A DNA stretch of 64,000 bases from an uncultured Collinsella sp. (GCA_947001705.1 CAMQHT010000002.1:29272-93271); one strand, 5' to 3'; numbered from the stretch's first letter, positions 24,676 to 33,731 are shown. Notes: generated by a model not told the origin, from the sequence alone. A program made the numbers and translations.

Positions 24676-26323
24676 GAAAGTTTGCTCCTTCCCGATCTTG
24701 TTTGCGCTGCTTGCCCTCCTGATCGGCATCTGCGCGGTTGTGTTCCCCGCATCCGCGCAGGCCGCGCCGACCTCGACCGGTTCCATCACGGTGAGCGGCG
24801 CCGTGGCGAGCAACTACGACGCCTACCAGATCTTTAGCGCCAACGTCGTCGACGGCGACGGCGACGCCAAGACCTTTACCGACCTCGCTTGGGCAAGCGA
24901 CGCCGCGCGCGACGCTGTCCTGCCTGTGCTGCACAGCGCCGGCATGCCCGATTCCCAGACCACCGCGCAGGAAGCTGCCGAGTGGCTTAACACCGATTCC
25001 CACCTTACGAGCGCGCTGAGCGCACAGCTCGCTCGTTCCCTCCAGAGCTCTGGCGCCGTGCCCGTGGCCCTTAACGCGGGCACGGCGGCCGAGCTGCCCT
25101 GCGGCTACTGGCTCATCGTCGCCGACGACGACGCCATCGCCCAGGGCGAGGCCGGCACCGCGCCGATCATGGCGCTGGTGGGCGGCAACGCCGTCACCGT
25201 CAAGCCCAAGGCCGCGACGCCCAAGGTCGCCAAGCACGTGCTGGAGGACAACACCGCCGCATGGCAGAAGGCCGCCGACGCCACGGTCGCCGACGACCTG
25301 TACTGGCGCCTCTCTGCCACGGTCCCGGCCGGGCTCACCACCTACGACACCTATACGGTGCAGTTCGTCGACACCATGAGCGCGGGGCTCGACCTCTCCA
25401 AGGTCGCCGCGAGCATACACGTGTACGTGGCGGCGGGAGCGGACGGCGGCTTCGACGCCGTTGCCACCGGCAAGGACGGACGCGCCGGCACTAAGGCCGC
25501 GAAGGGCTGGACCGACATCACGGCCCAGTGCGCCACCAAGGTGGCCGCGGACGGGACCTTCATCGTGCACACCGGCGACCTGGTCGCCGCGCTCGGCGGG
25601 GCCGACGCCTTCGCCACGGGCGCCCGCGTGGTCGCTGTGTACAACGCGCCGCTCAACAGCGCATGCAACCACGGCATCGCGAAGGGCAACCCCAACGAGG
25701 CCTACCTGCGCTACCCGCGCTCTCCCTTTGCCGACCAGTCCGGCGACGCCGGCTTCACCAGCACGCCGAGCGACGATGCATGCGCCTACACCTGGGATCT
25801 CGCGCTCACCAAGCGCGGCAGCGACGGCGACAAGCCGCTGCCCGGGGCGGTCCTGAGCATCACCGACGACCGCGGTCGCGCGCTGGCGGCCGACGGCACG
25901 TGGGATGCGCAAGGCAAGGCCACCGTCACCACGGGCGAGGACGGCCGCGTGACCGTCTCGGGCGTGGACTCGGGCAAGCTGGAGGTCCGCGAGCTCAAGG
26001 CGCCCAAGGGCTACACCGCCTTTGAGGGCACGCGCTCCGTGACGGTCAAGGCCGAGGGCCTGGACGTCGACCAGGTGGCCGCCGCCAAGCCTAAGGTGAC
26101 CGTATCGGCCGAAAGCCCTCTGCGAGTTGATGCCGCCGATGCCGGGAAGGGTTTAGTCGAGTTGTCGGTGCTTAACACCCCAAGTAACGAAGTGAGTCGA
26201 GGCTTTATGCCCTCGACGGGAGATAGAACGTTGGTGTTGGTAACGGCTTTGGCCGTCATCGGAGTAGTGGCTATTGTCGTCGCGCTCGTCATCAAGCGGG
26301 GAGGAGGTCGCCATGATAAATAA
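24668..26323 (+). CDS. Isopeptide-forming pilin subunit (D2 and Cna-B-like domains)
   Basis: The 551-residue protein has a signal peptide ending near SAQAA (about residue 33). An N-terminal pilin domain (ITVSGAVASNYDAYQIFSAN) is followed by a fimbrial D2-type domain from VAKHVLEDNTAAWQ (about 195-360). A Cna-B-like domain comes next (YTWDLALTKRGSDGDKPLPG, about 395-490) with the E-box LEVRELKAPKGY that helps form the internal Lys-Asn bond. The end has MPSTGD, a variant sorting signal with Met for Leu, then a membrane helix and a basic tail. The start is GTG at 24668 with GGGAGGTGAG upstream; it overlaps the adhesin gene by 8 bp. Confidence 0.85.
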   Translation: MNKKVCSFPILFALLALLIGICAVVFPASAQAAPTSTGSITVSGAVASNYDAYQIFSANVVDGDGDAKTFTDLAWASDAARDAVLPVLHSAGMPDSQTTAQEAAEWLNTDSHLTSALSAQLARSLQSSGAVPVALNAGTAAELPCGYWLIVADDDAIAQGEAGTAPIMALVGGNAVTVKPKAATPKVAKHVLEDNTAAWQKAADATVADDLYWRLSATVPAGLTTYDTYTVQFVDTMSAGLDLSKVAASIHVYVAAGADGGFDAVATGKDGRAGTKAAKGWTDITAQCATKVAADGTFIVHTGDLVAALGGADAFATGARVVAVYNAPLNSACNHGIAKGNPNEAYLRYPRSPFADQSGDAGFTSTPSDDACAYTWDLALTKRGSDGDKPLPGAVLSITDDRGRALAADGTWDAQGKATVTTGEDGRVTVSGVDSGKLEVRELKAPKGYTAFEGTRSVTVKAEGLDVDQVAAAKPKVTVSAESPLRVDAADAGKGLVELSVLNTPSNEVSRGFMPSTGDRTLVLVTALAVIGVVAIVVALVIKRGGGRHDK

Positions 26324-26440
26324 TTGCCCCCCTTGCTCAGTGGCGTACTACCTCCGTAGCGATTAGAGCGCAGGGAAATGAGCCTGCTGACTTTTGGTGA
26401 TGACGAGAATTAAAGCAACCTCCAAGAAAGAGGTCCCAAC

Positions 26441-28102
26441 ATGAAAACAACCAAGAACATCGCACGCCTGGCAGTAACCGCCGGCCTCACCGCAGCCCTG
26501 AGCTTCGGCGGCGTGATGGCGACAGTCACGATGGCGTTTGCTGCGGAGGGTGCTGCCCCCAGCTATTCGCTCACGATTAACAAGTCCGTGGACAATGACT
26601 CCACTTCGTTCAAGGCGTATCAGATTTTTAAGGCTGACGTTATTGACGGAAAGTCCGGTAAGGTTGCGTCCAACATTGAGTGGGCGAGTGATGACGCAGA
26701 GACTGCGGTCCTGAAGGTGCTTGTTGATAATAATGCCCCAGGGATTACCTTAGACTCGACCGCTTCTGACGTTGCCGACTACCTTTCCAAGATCACTGAT
26801 ACCACTGATACCACGAGTCTGCCGCAGAGCAGCATCCTTAACAAGATTGCCTTGGCTGTAGAGAAGAGTGTTACCGCTACGGGCGATTCCTTTGCCGCCG
26901 GTCGCGCTTTCACCACTACGAGCGCTGGCTACTACCTGTTCATGACCGATACCGACTCGCTCAGTGCGAATGAGAAGCAGACTGGTACCTCGCCGATCTT
27001 TGCAGTCGTGGGCGGCAACGCAGTGGTCGTTACCGAGAAGACGAGCATCCCGACCGTGACGAAGCAGGTCAAGGACGATGGTGCGGACAACGACTGGAAG
27101 TACAAGGCGGACTCCCAGATGGGTCAGACCGTTCAGTACAAGCTGACCGGCACGGTTGCAAGCAATGTCGACACGTTCAGCACCTACTATTATGAGTTCC
27201 ACGATGAGCTGTCTGCCGGTTTGACTGTTGATAAGTCCACTGTCAAGGCCGTGATTGGTGAGACTCAGATCACGCCTACTTCTGTGACCGTGTCTGATCC
27301 CGATTCAAATGGCAGAACGGTCTTGAGCGTAAAGTTTGACGATCTTAAGGCTGCCGCCACGGCGGTCGGCGTCACTGTCGGCGAGCATACAAGGGTCGTT
27401 GTCACGTACAGCGCCAAGCTCGACCCGAATAAGTCCCAGCATGTCGTTGTCGGTGGCACGGGCAACTCCAACACCGTCAAGCTCATCTACTCCAACAACC
27501 CTGGCCACGATTCCCGGGGTGAGTCTGTGCCCGACACCGTGCGCGACTACACCTATGCGCTCAAGCTCGTCAAGAAGGACGCGACGGATGAGAATAAGAT
27601 ACTTAAGGGCGTAAAGTTCACCATCCGTGCCACTGATCCCGACGATATTGCATCCAAGGACATGTATGTCCAGGAGAATGGCTCCCTCGGTACTGAGGCT
27701 TATGAGTTCACGACCACCGACTCCGGCGAGATTAACGTCAAGGGCCTCGATGCCGGCACCTACACCGTCAAGGAGACCCATACGCTCGCCCGCTATAACA
27801 CCATCCCCGAGTTCACCTTCACCATCAAAGCCATTGGATTCAACCAAGCAGAGGGAGAGGGAGAAAACAAGATTACGGTCGAGACGAGCACCAGGGGTTC
27901 CAATTTGGTCGAGGTTGACACGACTAACACGGACAACGGTACTGCTGCCTTGATCGTCAAAAACAAGCAGGGTTCCGGCCTCCCGCTCACCGGCCTTAAC
28001 GGCGTGACGTTCACTTGGATCGCTGGTGGCGCGGTGCTGTGCATCGGCGTGGCTCACCTCATCCGCAGTCGTAAGCAGGCTGAGGAGTCCGAGCAGGAGT
28101 AA
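26441..28102 (+). CDS. Major pilin backbone-like protein
   Basis: The 553-residue protein has a signal peptide (cleavage near MAFAAEG, about residue 32). The N-terminal domain resembles that of the previous gene (LTINKSVDNDSTSFKAYQIF). A D2-type isopeptide domain starts near IPTVTKQVKDDG, followed by a Cna-B-like domain (YALKLVKKDATDENKILKGV) with the E-box AGTYTVKETHTLARYNTI. It ends with sorting signal LPLTG, a membrane helix and a charged tail. The shared N-terminal plan with the upstream pilin suggests duplication; as the last pilin of the cluster with strong shaft features it is probably the polymerised backbone. The ATG at 26441 has AAGAAAGAGG upstream, 117 bp after the previous gene. 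Confidence 0.85.
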   Translation: MKTTKNIARLAVTAGLTAALSFGGVMATVTMAFAAEGAAPSYSLTINKSVDNDSTSFKAYQIFKADVIDGKSGKVASNIEWASDDAETAVLKVLVDNNAPGITLDSTASDVADYLSKITDTTDTTSLPQSSILNKIALAVEKSVTATGDSFAAGRAFTTTSAGYYLFMTDTDSLSANEKQTGTSPIFAVVGGNAVVVTEKTSIPTVTKQVKDDGADNDWKYKADSQMGQTVQYKLTGTVASNVDTFSTYYYEFHDELSAGLTVDKSTVKAVIGETQITPTSVTVSDPDSNGRTVLSVKFDDLKAAATAVGVTVGEHTRVVVTYSAKLDPNKSQHVVVGGTGNSNTVKLIYSNNPGHDSRGESVPDTVRDYTYALKLVKKDATDENKILKGVKFTIRATDPDDIASKDMYVQENGSLGTEAYEFTTTDSGEINVKGLDAGTYTVKETHTLARYNTIPEFTFTIKAIGFNQAEGEGENKITVETSTRGSNLVEVDTTNTDNGTAALIVKNKQGSGLPLTGLNGVTFTWIAGGAVLCIGVAHLIRSRKQAEESEQE

Positions 28103-28405
28103 CGCTCACTCACCCATCCCTTTGGCGGGTGGGATGTGATGGCCGTGAGACTTGCGGACACTTTTCTCGTCCATCCACGTTCTTGCTTTGCCATTCTCTT
28201 TTCGGGGCAGACTCCGCGCTGGAGTTTGCCCCGTTTTTTGGATATAGCAGCCAAGCTCCATTGCCCGATGGATCGAGCGTATGACTATCGAACAGATGTT
28301 TGCAATTATTGCGTTTACCAGCTGTTGGTGCATACACTCGCAGTAAAATGGCTTTGCGACGCATCCCGTGCGCGGGCGGCCGACGACTCGATCGGAGGTC
28401 CCCAA
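28103..28405. other. Intergenic region between the backbone pilin and the small membrane protein
   Basis: It holds a CCCATCCC/GGGTGGGAT hairpin right after the pilin stop, a strong terminator at 28203-28239 and the ribosome site of the next gene. Open frames here on both strands have no coding character. Confidence 0.5.
28203..28239 (+). terminator. Rho-independent terminator of the pilin operon
   Basis: CGGGGCAGACTCC pairs with GGAGTTTGCCCCG around GCGCT and is followed by six T residues. Confidence 0.9.
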
Positions 28406-28555
28406 ATGCTGAAATTCCTTAACGCGCTCGCCGCCCTCGCGGCGGTGGGCTCGTTCGTCATCGCGTTTCTTGACTCGTATGAAGTTCGGTTTAAGGTCCG
28501 TAGGCGCACGCGCGGTGCGGACGGTGGACGGCATTTGCGCCGCAAGCGCAAATAA
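28406..28555 (+). CDS. Small membrane protein of the pilus cluster
   Basis: A 49-residue protein with one hydrophobic helix (FLNALAALAAVGSFVIAFLD, residues 4-23) and a strongly basic tail (RRRTRGADGGRHLRRKRK). The ATG at 28406 is preceded by GGAGG at good spacing, and a terminator starts right after the stop, which supports a real small gene. No family is recognised. It lies alone between the pilin and sortase genes. It could assist sortase or pilin handling at the membrane, but that is only a guess from position. Confidence 0.6.
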   Translation: MLKFLNALAALAAVGSFVIAFLDSYEVRFKVRRRTRGADGGRHLRRKRK

Positions 28556-28556
28556 G

Positions 28557-28584
28557 AATGCCCGGGGGTCGGATCCCGGGCATT
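28557..28584 (+). terminator. Hairpin after the small membrane protein gene
   Basis: AATGCCCGGG pairs with CCCGGGCATT; weak T-tract (TTAACAAAA). Confidence 0.7.
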
Positions 28585-28817
28585 TAACAAAAACTGAAAA
28601 CTAGGCCGCCCGCGCTCCTAAGTACTTACGCGGGATGCGTCGTTTCCTATTGACATTGTATCCCGAATCGCTCCGCCGATCCGTGATATTTTGAAAACTC
28701 AAATGTGGGCTCATGCTCGCGCTGCGCAATGCCGCTGAGCTGCGTTGCCCGCAGCAGAAGCTCGCTAATCGGCTATTATTTGTTTAGACAACCTGAGCTG
28801 TAGAGGAGTGATCGGCG

Positions 28818-29756
28818 ATGGTGCAGGGCGCCAAGCATATGAAGAGCAATAACGCCGCGGACAACGGCGGCTCAAGCCCTCAGCCCAAACCTCAACCAAA
28901 GCCCAAGCGCCGCCGCAAGCGACTGCCGCGCTGGGCCGATCGGCTCATCACCATCGTGATCATCCTTGTTGGCGTGGGCCTTATGACCTGGCCGTGGATC
29001 TTGGACCGGCTCGAGGCCTCGGGCGTGTTCAACCAGATCAGCACCGTGTCCAGCACTGTGGACGCGCTGTCTGCCGAGGAGCGCGAGCGCATTCTGCTCC
29101 AGGCTCGCTCCTTTAACGAGCAGCTGGCGGGTGAGGTCACCGAGCTTCCCGACGATCAGATTGAGCCCTACGCCCAGCAGCTCATCTTTGACCGCGACCC
29201 CATGATGAGCTGGATCGAAATCCCCTCCATCGACGTGAGCATGCCCATCTACCACGGCACGAGCGAGGAGGTCCTCATGGCGGGTGTCGGCCACCTGGAG
29301 GGCACGAGCCTGCCAGTGGGCGGCACCTCGACGCATTGCGTGCTCACCGCGCACTCGGGCATGCGCAATCTGAGCATGTTCGACGACATCCGCTTGCTAG
29401 AGCCCGGCGACCTGGTGCTGCTGCACACCATGAACAAGACGCTCGCCTACAAGATGGTGGACTCCGAGGTGGTGCTGCCCGAGGAGATGGAGTCACTGAC
29501 CATCGAGCCCGGTGCCGACAAGGTGACGCTCGTTACCTGCACGCCCTACGGCGTGAACGACCATCGCCTGCTGGTGCATTGCGTGCGCACCAAGTACAAC
29601 AAGAAGGACGTCGACAAGCAAAAGTCGCTGGCCGGCCGCCACTGGGGCAAGCGCGAGTTTGCCGTGCTCATCGTGGTCGTGGCCATTGTGCTGTTGCTGC
29701 TGGACATCGTGATCCACGCGGTCCGCAAGCGCCGCAAGGCCAAGGCCTCGGCATAA
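28818..29756 (+). CDS. Class C (pilin) sortase
   Basis: The 312-residue protein has a basic proline-rich N-terminus, a first membrane helix (about 40-58), the sortase beta-barrel and a C-terminal membrane helix (about 282-300), the two-helix layout of class C enzymes. The catalytic residues are His179 (LTAHSG), Cys241 (TLVTCTPYG) and Arg250. WIEIPSIDVSMPIYHG and GVGHLEGTSLPVGG are typical of pilus-polymerising sortases. A DPM sequence near residue 133 may correspond to the lid. It should join the pilins encoded upstream by lysine isopeptide bonds. The ATG at 28818 has GAGGAG upstream. Confidence 0.93.
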   Translation: MVQGAKHMKSNNAADNGGSSPQPKPQPKPKRRRKRLPRWADRLITIVIILVGVGLMTWPWILDRLEASGVFNQISTVSSTVDALSAEERERILLQARSFNEQLAGEVTELPDDQIEPYAQQLIFDRDPMMSWIEIPSIDVSMPIYHGTSEEVLMAGVGHLEGTSLPVGGTSTHCVLTAHSGMRNLSMFDDIRLLEPGDLVLLHTMNKTLAYKMVDSEVVLPEEMESLTIEPGADKVTLVTCTPYGVNDHRLLVHCVRTKYNKKDVDKQKSLAGRHWGKREFAVLIVVVAIVLLLLDIVIHAVRKRRKAKASA

Positions 29757-29770
29757 GACATTCTCCAGAA

Positions 29771-29803
29771 CCACCACAATGGGGACAGGCACCTTTGTGG
29801 TGG
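29771..29803. repeat. REP-like hairpin (ACCACAAAGG family), fourth full copy
   Basis: CCACCACAATGG and CCTTTGTGGTGG pair with one mismatch around GGACAGGCA, 14 bp after the sortase stop. Confidence 0.75.
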
Positions 29804-29814
29804 CCGGGACTTCC

Positions 29815-29878
29815 AAACCGTCACAACATTCGATGAAAATCTCGATTTTGACGAAAAGTGTCGAATGTTGTGATGGTT
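29815..29878. repeat. Long inverted repeat, copy C (AAACCATCACAACATTCGA family)
   Basis: Arms at 29815-29833 and 29861-29878 pair with one mismatch (CGTC versus CATC). The centre resembles copy B, with GAAAATCTCGATTTTG. Confidence 0.85.
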
Positions 29879-29880
29879 AT

Positions 29881-29942
29881 CGCTGTGGGCAGGACGGTTT
29901 TCGTTGTGGGCGAGACGGTTTTCGCTATGGACGGTGCGGTTT
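29881..29942. repeat. 21-bp tandem repeat, three units
   Basis: Units start at 29881, 29902 and 29923, each CG(C/T)TGTGGGC-type followed by ACGGTTTT; the third is diverged and 20 bp long. It lies between the inverted repeat and the gatC promoter region. TATACT at 30040 is a likely -10 box for gatC. Confidence 0.6.
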
Positions 29943-30080
29943 CGCTGCAGAACCGCCAGCCCGCAGCCTGCCAACCGCCGCCCTCGTTACGTTTTCGCTG
30001 CATTTGGGTAAAGCACCTGCTCCAAGCGGCGTTGCCCTGTATACTAGAGCGGTTTAACTGTTATGCGGAAGGGAGCGCCT

Positions 30081-30392
30081 ATGGCACTCAGCGAGAAAGA
30101 CGTGCGAGGCATCGCCGAGTACGCAAAGATCGCACTGACCGATGACGAGCTCACCCAGATGACGTCCTACATGAACGACGCCGTCCAGATGCTCGAGCCC
30201 GTCTTGCAATATGACTTGCCCGACGTGGAGCCCACGTTCCATCCCATCGGAAGCCTGTCCAACGTGATGGGCGATGACCTGCGCGAGCCCGAGCGCGACC
30301 TGCCGCTCGACGTCGCGCTCGAAAACGCCGGCAGCGCGCGCGACCGCTACTTCCGCGTGCCGTCCATTTTGGGAGAGGGGGAGAGCGAGTAA
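30081..30392 (+). CDS. gatC: Asp-tRNA(Asn)/Glu-tRNA(Gln) amidotransferase subunit C
   Basis: The 103-residue protein has the GatC pattern: LSEKDVRGIAEYAKIALTDD near the start, MLEPVLQYDLPDVEPTFHP in the middle and RDRYFRVPSIL at the end. GatC is the small wrapping subunit that stabilises GatA against GatB in the complex that amidates mischarged Glu-tRNA(Gln) or Asp-tRNA(Asn). The ATG at 30081 follows GGAAGGGAG; an ATG 18 bp upstream is less well placed. It overlaps gatA by one base. Confidence 0.93.
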   Translation: MALSEKDVRGIAEYAKIALTDDELTQMTSYMNDAVQMLEPVLQYDLPDVEPTFHPIGSLSNVMGDDLREPERDLPLDVALENAGSARDRYFRVPSILGEGESE

Positions 30393-31906
30393 TGGCGCAG
30401 AGCTTCGATTCCCTTACCGCCGCCCAGATCGCCGCGGGCGTTTCTGCCGGCGACTTTACCGCTACCGAGGTGGCCCAGGCCTCCCTTGCCGCCATCGAGG
30501 CGCGCGAGGGCGGGGTCCAGGCATTCCTGCAGGTGGCGCCCGAGCTTGCGCTCGAGGCCGCTGCGCGCGTGGATGCCGACCGTGCCGCAGGCAAGCCGCT
30601 GCCCCCGCTTGCGGGCGTGCCGCTAGCCATCAAGGACAACATGAACCTCGTGGGCACGCGCACCACCTGCGCTTCCCGCATGCTTGGGGACTACCAGAGC
30701 GTCTACACCGCCACCTGTGTCCAGCGCATGCTCGACGCCGGCTGCCTGCCCATGGGCAAGGCCAACATGGATGAGTTTGCCTTTGGCAGCTCCACCGAGA
30801 GCTCGGCGTTCCACCGCACCAACAACCCCTGGGATACCGAACGCGTGCCCGGCGGCTCCTCGGGCGGCTCCGCTGCCGCCGTCGCCGCGGGCGAGGTCGC
30901 GCTCTCGCTGGGCTCGGACACCGGCGGCTCCATTCGCCAGCCGGCGTCGCTGTGCGGCGTGGTGGGCTTTAAGCCCACGTATGGCGCCGTGAGCCGTTAC
31001 GGCGTGGTTGCCTTTGGCTCGTCGCTCGACCAGGTGGGGCCCTTTGGCCGCACGGTCGAGGATGTCGCGCTGGCCATGAACGCGCTTACTGGCGCGGGCC
31101 ACGATCCGTACGACTGCACCAGCCAGGACTGTGCCGTCGACTTTACCGAGCACCTCAACGACAGCATCGAGGGCAAGCGCGTGGGTATCATCCCCGCGTT
31201 TATGGAGGCCGAGGGTCTGACGCCCGAGGTCAAGGCCGCTGTTCAGCGCGCCGCCCAGGAGCTGCAGAACCAGGGCGCCGAGCTCGTGGAGGTCGACCTG
31301 CCGCACCTGGACGCCGCCATCGCCGCCTACTACGTTATCGGCCCGGCCGAGGCGTTCTCCAACCTGGCTCGCTTCGATGGCATTCGCTACGGCTATCAGG
31401 AGGAGGGCTGCGCCAACCTGTCCGACCAGAGCTCGCTTTCGCGCGCCCACGGCTTTGGCGCCGAGGCCAAGCGCCGTCAGATGCTCGGCGCCTACCTGCT
31501 GAGCTCGGGCGTGTACGACAAGTACTACTACGCAGCGCAAAAGGCCCGCACGCTCATCACGCAGGACTACGACGCCGCGTATGCCAAGGTGGACACCATC
31601 CTCATGCCTGCCTCGCCGCGCACGGCCTTTAAGTTTGGCGAGATCAGCGACCCCACGCAGATGTACCTCTCCGACCTGTACACCATTTCGCTCAACATCT
31701 GCGGTAACGGCGGTATCTCGGTGCCGCTGGGCCTGGGCGAGGATACTCATCTGCCTGTTTCTGCCCAGCTGGTGGGTCCGGCCTTTAAGGACCGTCAGCT
31801 GCTCACGTTTGCCCGCGCCTTGGAGCGCGGCTTTGCCGATGCCGCCACGGGTGCGCCCGCGCTTTCCGTCGCGCCCGATTTTGCCGGGAAGGGAGGCGAG
31901 CTGTAA
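30392..31906 (+). CDS. gatA: Asp-tRNA(Asn)/Glu-tRNA(Gln) amidotransferase subunit A
   Basis: The 504-residue amidase-signature protein has the Ser-cisSer-Lys triad: Lys in LAIKDN near residue 76, and the serines in PGGSSGGSAAAVAAG and GSDTGGSIRQPA. It releases ammonia from glutamine and passes it to GatB. It overlaps gatC upstream and gatB downstream by one base each (TAATG), so the three genes are translationally coupled. Confidence 0.96.
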   Translation: MAQSFDSLTAAQIAAGVSAGDFTATEVAQASLAAIEAREGGVQAFLQVAPELALEAAARVDADRAAGKPLPPLAGVPLAIKDNMNLVGTRTTCASRMLGDYQSVYTATCVQRMLDAGCLPMGKANMDEFAFGSSTESSAFHRTNNPWDTERVPGGSSGGSAAAVAAGEVALSLGSDTGGSIRQPASLCGVVGFKPTYGAVSRYGVVAFGSSLDQVGPFGRTVEDVALAMNALTGAGHDPYDCTSQDCAVDFTEHLNDSIEGKRVGIIPAFMEAEGLTPEVKAAVQRAAQELQNQGAELVEVDLPHLDAAIAAYYVIGPAEAFSNLARFDGIRYGYQEEGCANLSDQSSLSRAHGFGAEAKRRQMLGAYLLSSGVYDKYYYAAQKARTLITQDYDAAYAKVDTILMPASPRTAFKFGEISDPTQMYLSDLYTISLNICGNGGISVPLGLGEDTHLPVSAQLVGPAFKDRQLLTFARALERGFADAATGAPALSVAPDFAGKGGEL

Positions 31907-33582
31907 TGAAGGAGCTTTCCGAGGTCCTGCAGGATTGGGAGGCCGTGATCGGCCTGGAGATCCATACCGAGCTCACCGCACTCGATACCAAGATGTTCTG
32001 CAACTGCAAGCTTAGCCACGATGACGAGCCCAACGCCAACGTGTGTCCGGTGTGTCTGGGCCTGCCCGGCGCCCTGCCGGTGCCCAATAAGCGCGCCATC
32101 GAGAGCATCGTCAAGGCCGGTCTCGCCACCAACTGCGAGATCCAGCGCCACTCGATGTTCTACCGCAAGCACTACTTCTATCCCGATATGGCCAAGAACT
32201 TCCAGACCACGCAGGGTCCGGTCGCTTTTGCCATGTACGGCCACCTGGATCTTGATGTGACCGGTCGCGGTGCCGCCGAGCGCCCCGACTGCGCGTTTGG
32301 CGAGGCCGAGGCCCAGAGCCTGGCGAGTGCCTCGGCCAACGCCGAGGGCCTGTCCACGTCCATGTCTTCGACCATGCGCGAGGGCAATCAGCGCGCCGGC
32401 CACCTGGCCAGCTACGACGCGTCCAACCTGCAGATGCCCGAGCGTCGCGAGGACGGTTCCTACACGGTGCCCATCCGCATCCTGCGCATCCACATGGAGG
32501 AGGACGCCGCCAAGATGGTCCACGTGGGTGGCGCCGAGGGCCGCATTACCGCCGCGGCCGAGTCGCTCGTCGACTACAACCGCTGCGGCACGCCGCTCAT
32601 CGAGCTTGTAACTGAGCCCGACTTGCGTACGCCCGAGGAGGCTCGCCTGTTTATGGAGAAGCTCCGTCGCATCTTTGTGACGCTTGGCATTTCCGACTGC
32701 TCCATGGAGAAGGGTTCCATGCGCTGCGACGGCAACGTGTCGCTGCGCCGCCGCGGCGAGACCAAGCTGGGCACCAAGACCGAGCTCAAGAACCTCAACT
32801 CGTTTAAGAGCCTGCATGACGGCCTTGCCTACGAGATCTGCCGCCAGGCAGAGGTACTCGAGGAGGGCGGCATTATCTACCAGGAGACCCGCCACTGGGA
32901 GCCCAGCCGCAAGCGCACCGTGGTCATGCGTGTGAAGGAGACGGCCGACGACTATCGCCTGTTCCCCGATCCCGACCTGGCGCCGTTCGACCTGGACGAC
33001 GAGTTTATCGATCGTTGCCGTGGCGAGATCCCCGAGCTGCCCGATGCCAAGCGCGCTCGTTTTGAGGCCGACTTTGGCATTAAGACGGCCGACGCCGAGC
33101 AGATTGCCGGCGACCCGGAGTTTGCCGAGTTCTTTGAGGCCGCCGCTGCCGGTATGGCTGGCAAGGAGGCCCAGACGGTCGCAAACCTGCTGGTCAACGA
33201 GATGATCGCCTACCTTAAGGGAGCGGGTGTGTCGCTCGCCGAGTCCGGCATCGCGCCGGCTCAGGTGACAGCTCTTGCCAAACTGCTGGCGACTGATGCA
33301 ATCAGCTCCAACCAGGCGCACGAGGTCTTTGAGGCCATGGCCCAGACCGGCGACGACCCCAACAAGATCGTCGACGAGCGTGGTATGCGTCAGGTGAGCG
33401 ATGCCGGCGCGCTGCAGCCGATTGTGGACGAGGTGCTGGCAAACTGTGCCGAGCAGGCGCAGCAGTATCGTGACGGCAACCAGAAGGTTATCGGCTTTTT
33501 GGTGGGCCAGTGCATGAAGGCGAGCCGCGGCAAGGGCAACCCGAAGCTCTTCAACGAGTTGCTGAGAACGTCGCTCTCGTAG
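31906..33582 (+). CDS. gatB: Asp-tRNA(Asn)/Glu-tRNA(Gln) amidotransferase subunit B
   Basis: The 558-residue protein has the GatB kinase/transamidase domain, starting WEAVIGLEIHTELTALDTKM, with the zinc-site cysteines around FCNCKLS and CPVCLGLPG, and a C-terminal tail domain (about 400-558) that grips tRNA. An internal Ala-rich insert (about 112-160, after GHLDLDVTGRGAAERPD) replaces the more usual short loop. It ends close to the long inverted-repeat element at 33589. Confidence 0.95.
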   Translation: MKELSEVLQDWEAVIGLEIHTELTALDTKMFCNCKLSHDDEPNANVCPVCLGLPGALPVPNKRAIESIVKAGLATNCEIQRHSMFYRKHYFYPDMAKNFQTTQGPVAFAMYGHLDLDVTGRGAAERPDCAFGEAEAQSLASASANAEGLSTSMSSTMREGNQRAGHLASYDASNLQMPERREDGSYTVPIRILRIHMEEDAAKMVHVGGAEGRITAAAESLVDYNRCGTPLIELVTEPDLRTPEEARLFMEKLRRIFVTLGISDCSMEKGSMRCDGNVSLRRRGETKLGTKTELKNLNSFKSLHDGLAYEICRQAEVLEEGGIIYQETRHWEPSRKRTVVMRVKETADDYRLFPDPDLAPFDLDDEFIDRCRGEIPELPDAKRARFEADFGIKTADAEQIAGDPEFAEFFEAAAAGMAGKEAQTVANLLVNEMIAYLKGAGVSLAESGIAPAQVTALAKLLATDAISSNQAHEVFEAMAQTGDDPNKIVDERGMRQVSDAGALQPIVDEVLANCAEQAQQYRDGNQKVIGFLVGQCMKASRGKGNPKLFNELLRTSLS

Positions 33583-33588
33583 CTGCGA

Positions 33589-33731
33589 GGCCGGGGAAGC
33601 CCCGAGTCGCCGGGGTATTTCCTCCAAATTTCAAACAGTCCTATGCAAGACGAAGGCCACATTTAGTGGCCTTCTTTGCATGCGGAACTCATTTGGAGCA
33701 AACACCCCGGCGACTCGGGGCTTCCCCGGCC
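33589..33731. repeat. Long-armed palindrome element 1 with core hairpin
   Basis: Perfect 28-bp arms at 33589-33616 and 33704-33731; pairing continues inward about 12 bp with two mismatches. The centre holds a hairpin GAAGGCCAC-ATTTA-GTGGCCTTC (33652-33674) followed by TTT. It lies between the convergent gatB and AraC-type genes. The same plan recurs at 53827-53968. Confidence 0.8.

Noticed and set aside
28106..28534. Minus-strand 142-residue frame between pilin and sortase genes
   Set aside because: It crosses a strong terminator and is antisense to the small membrane protein gene, with no ribosome site.
31795..33627. Minus-strand 610-residue open frame opposite gatB
   Set aside because: Antisense shadow of a strongly supported gene.
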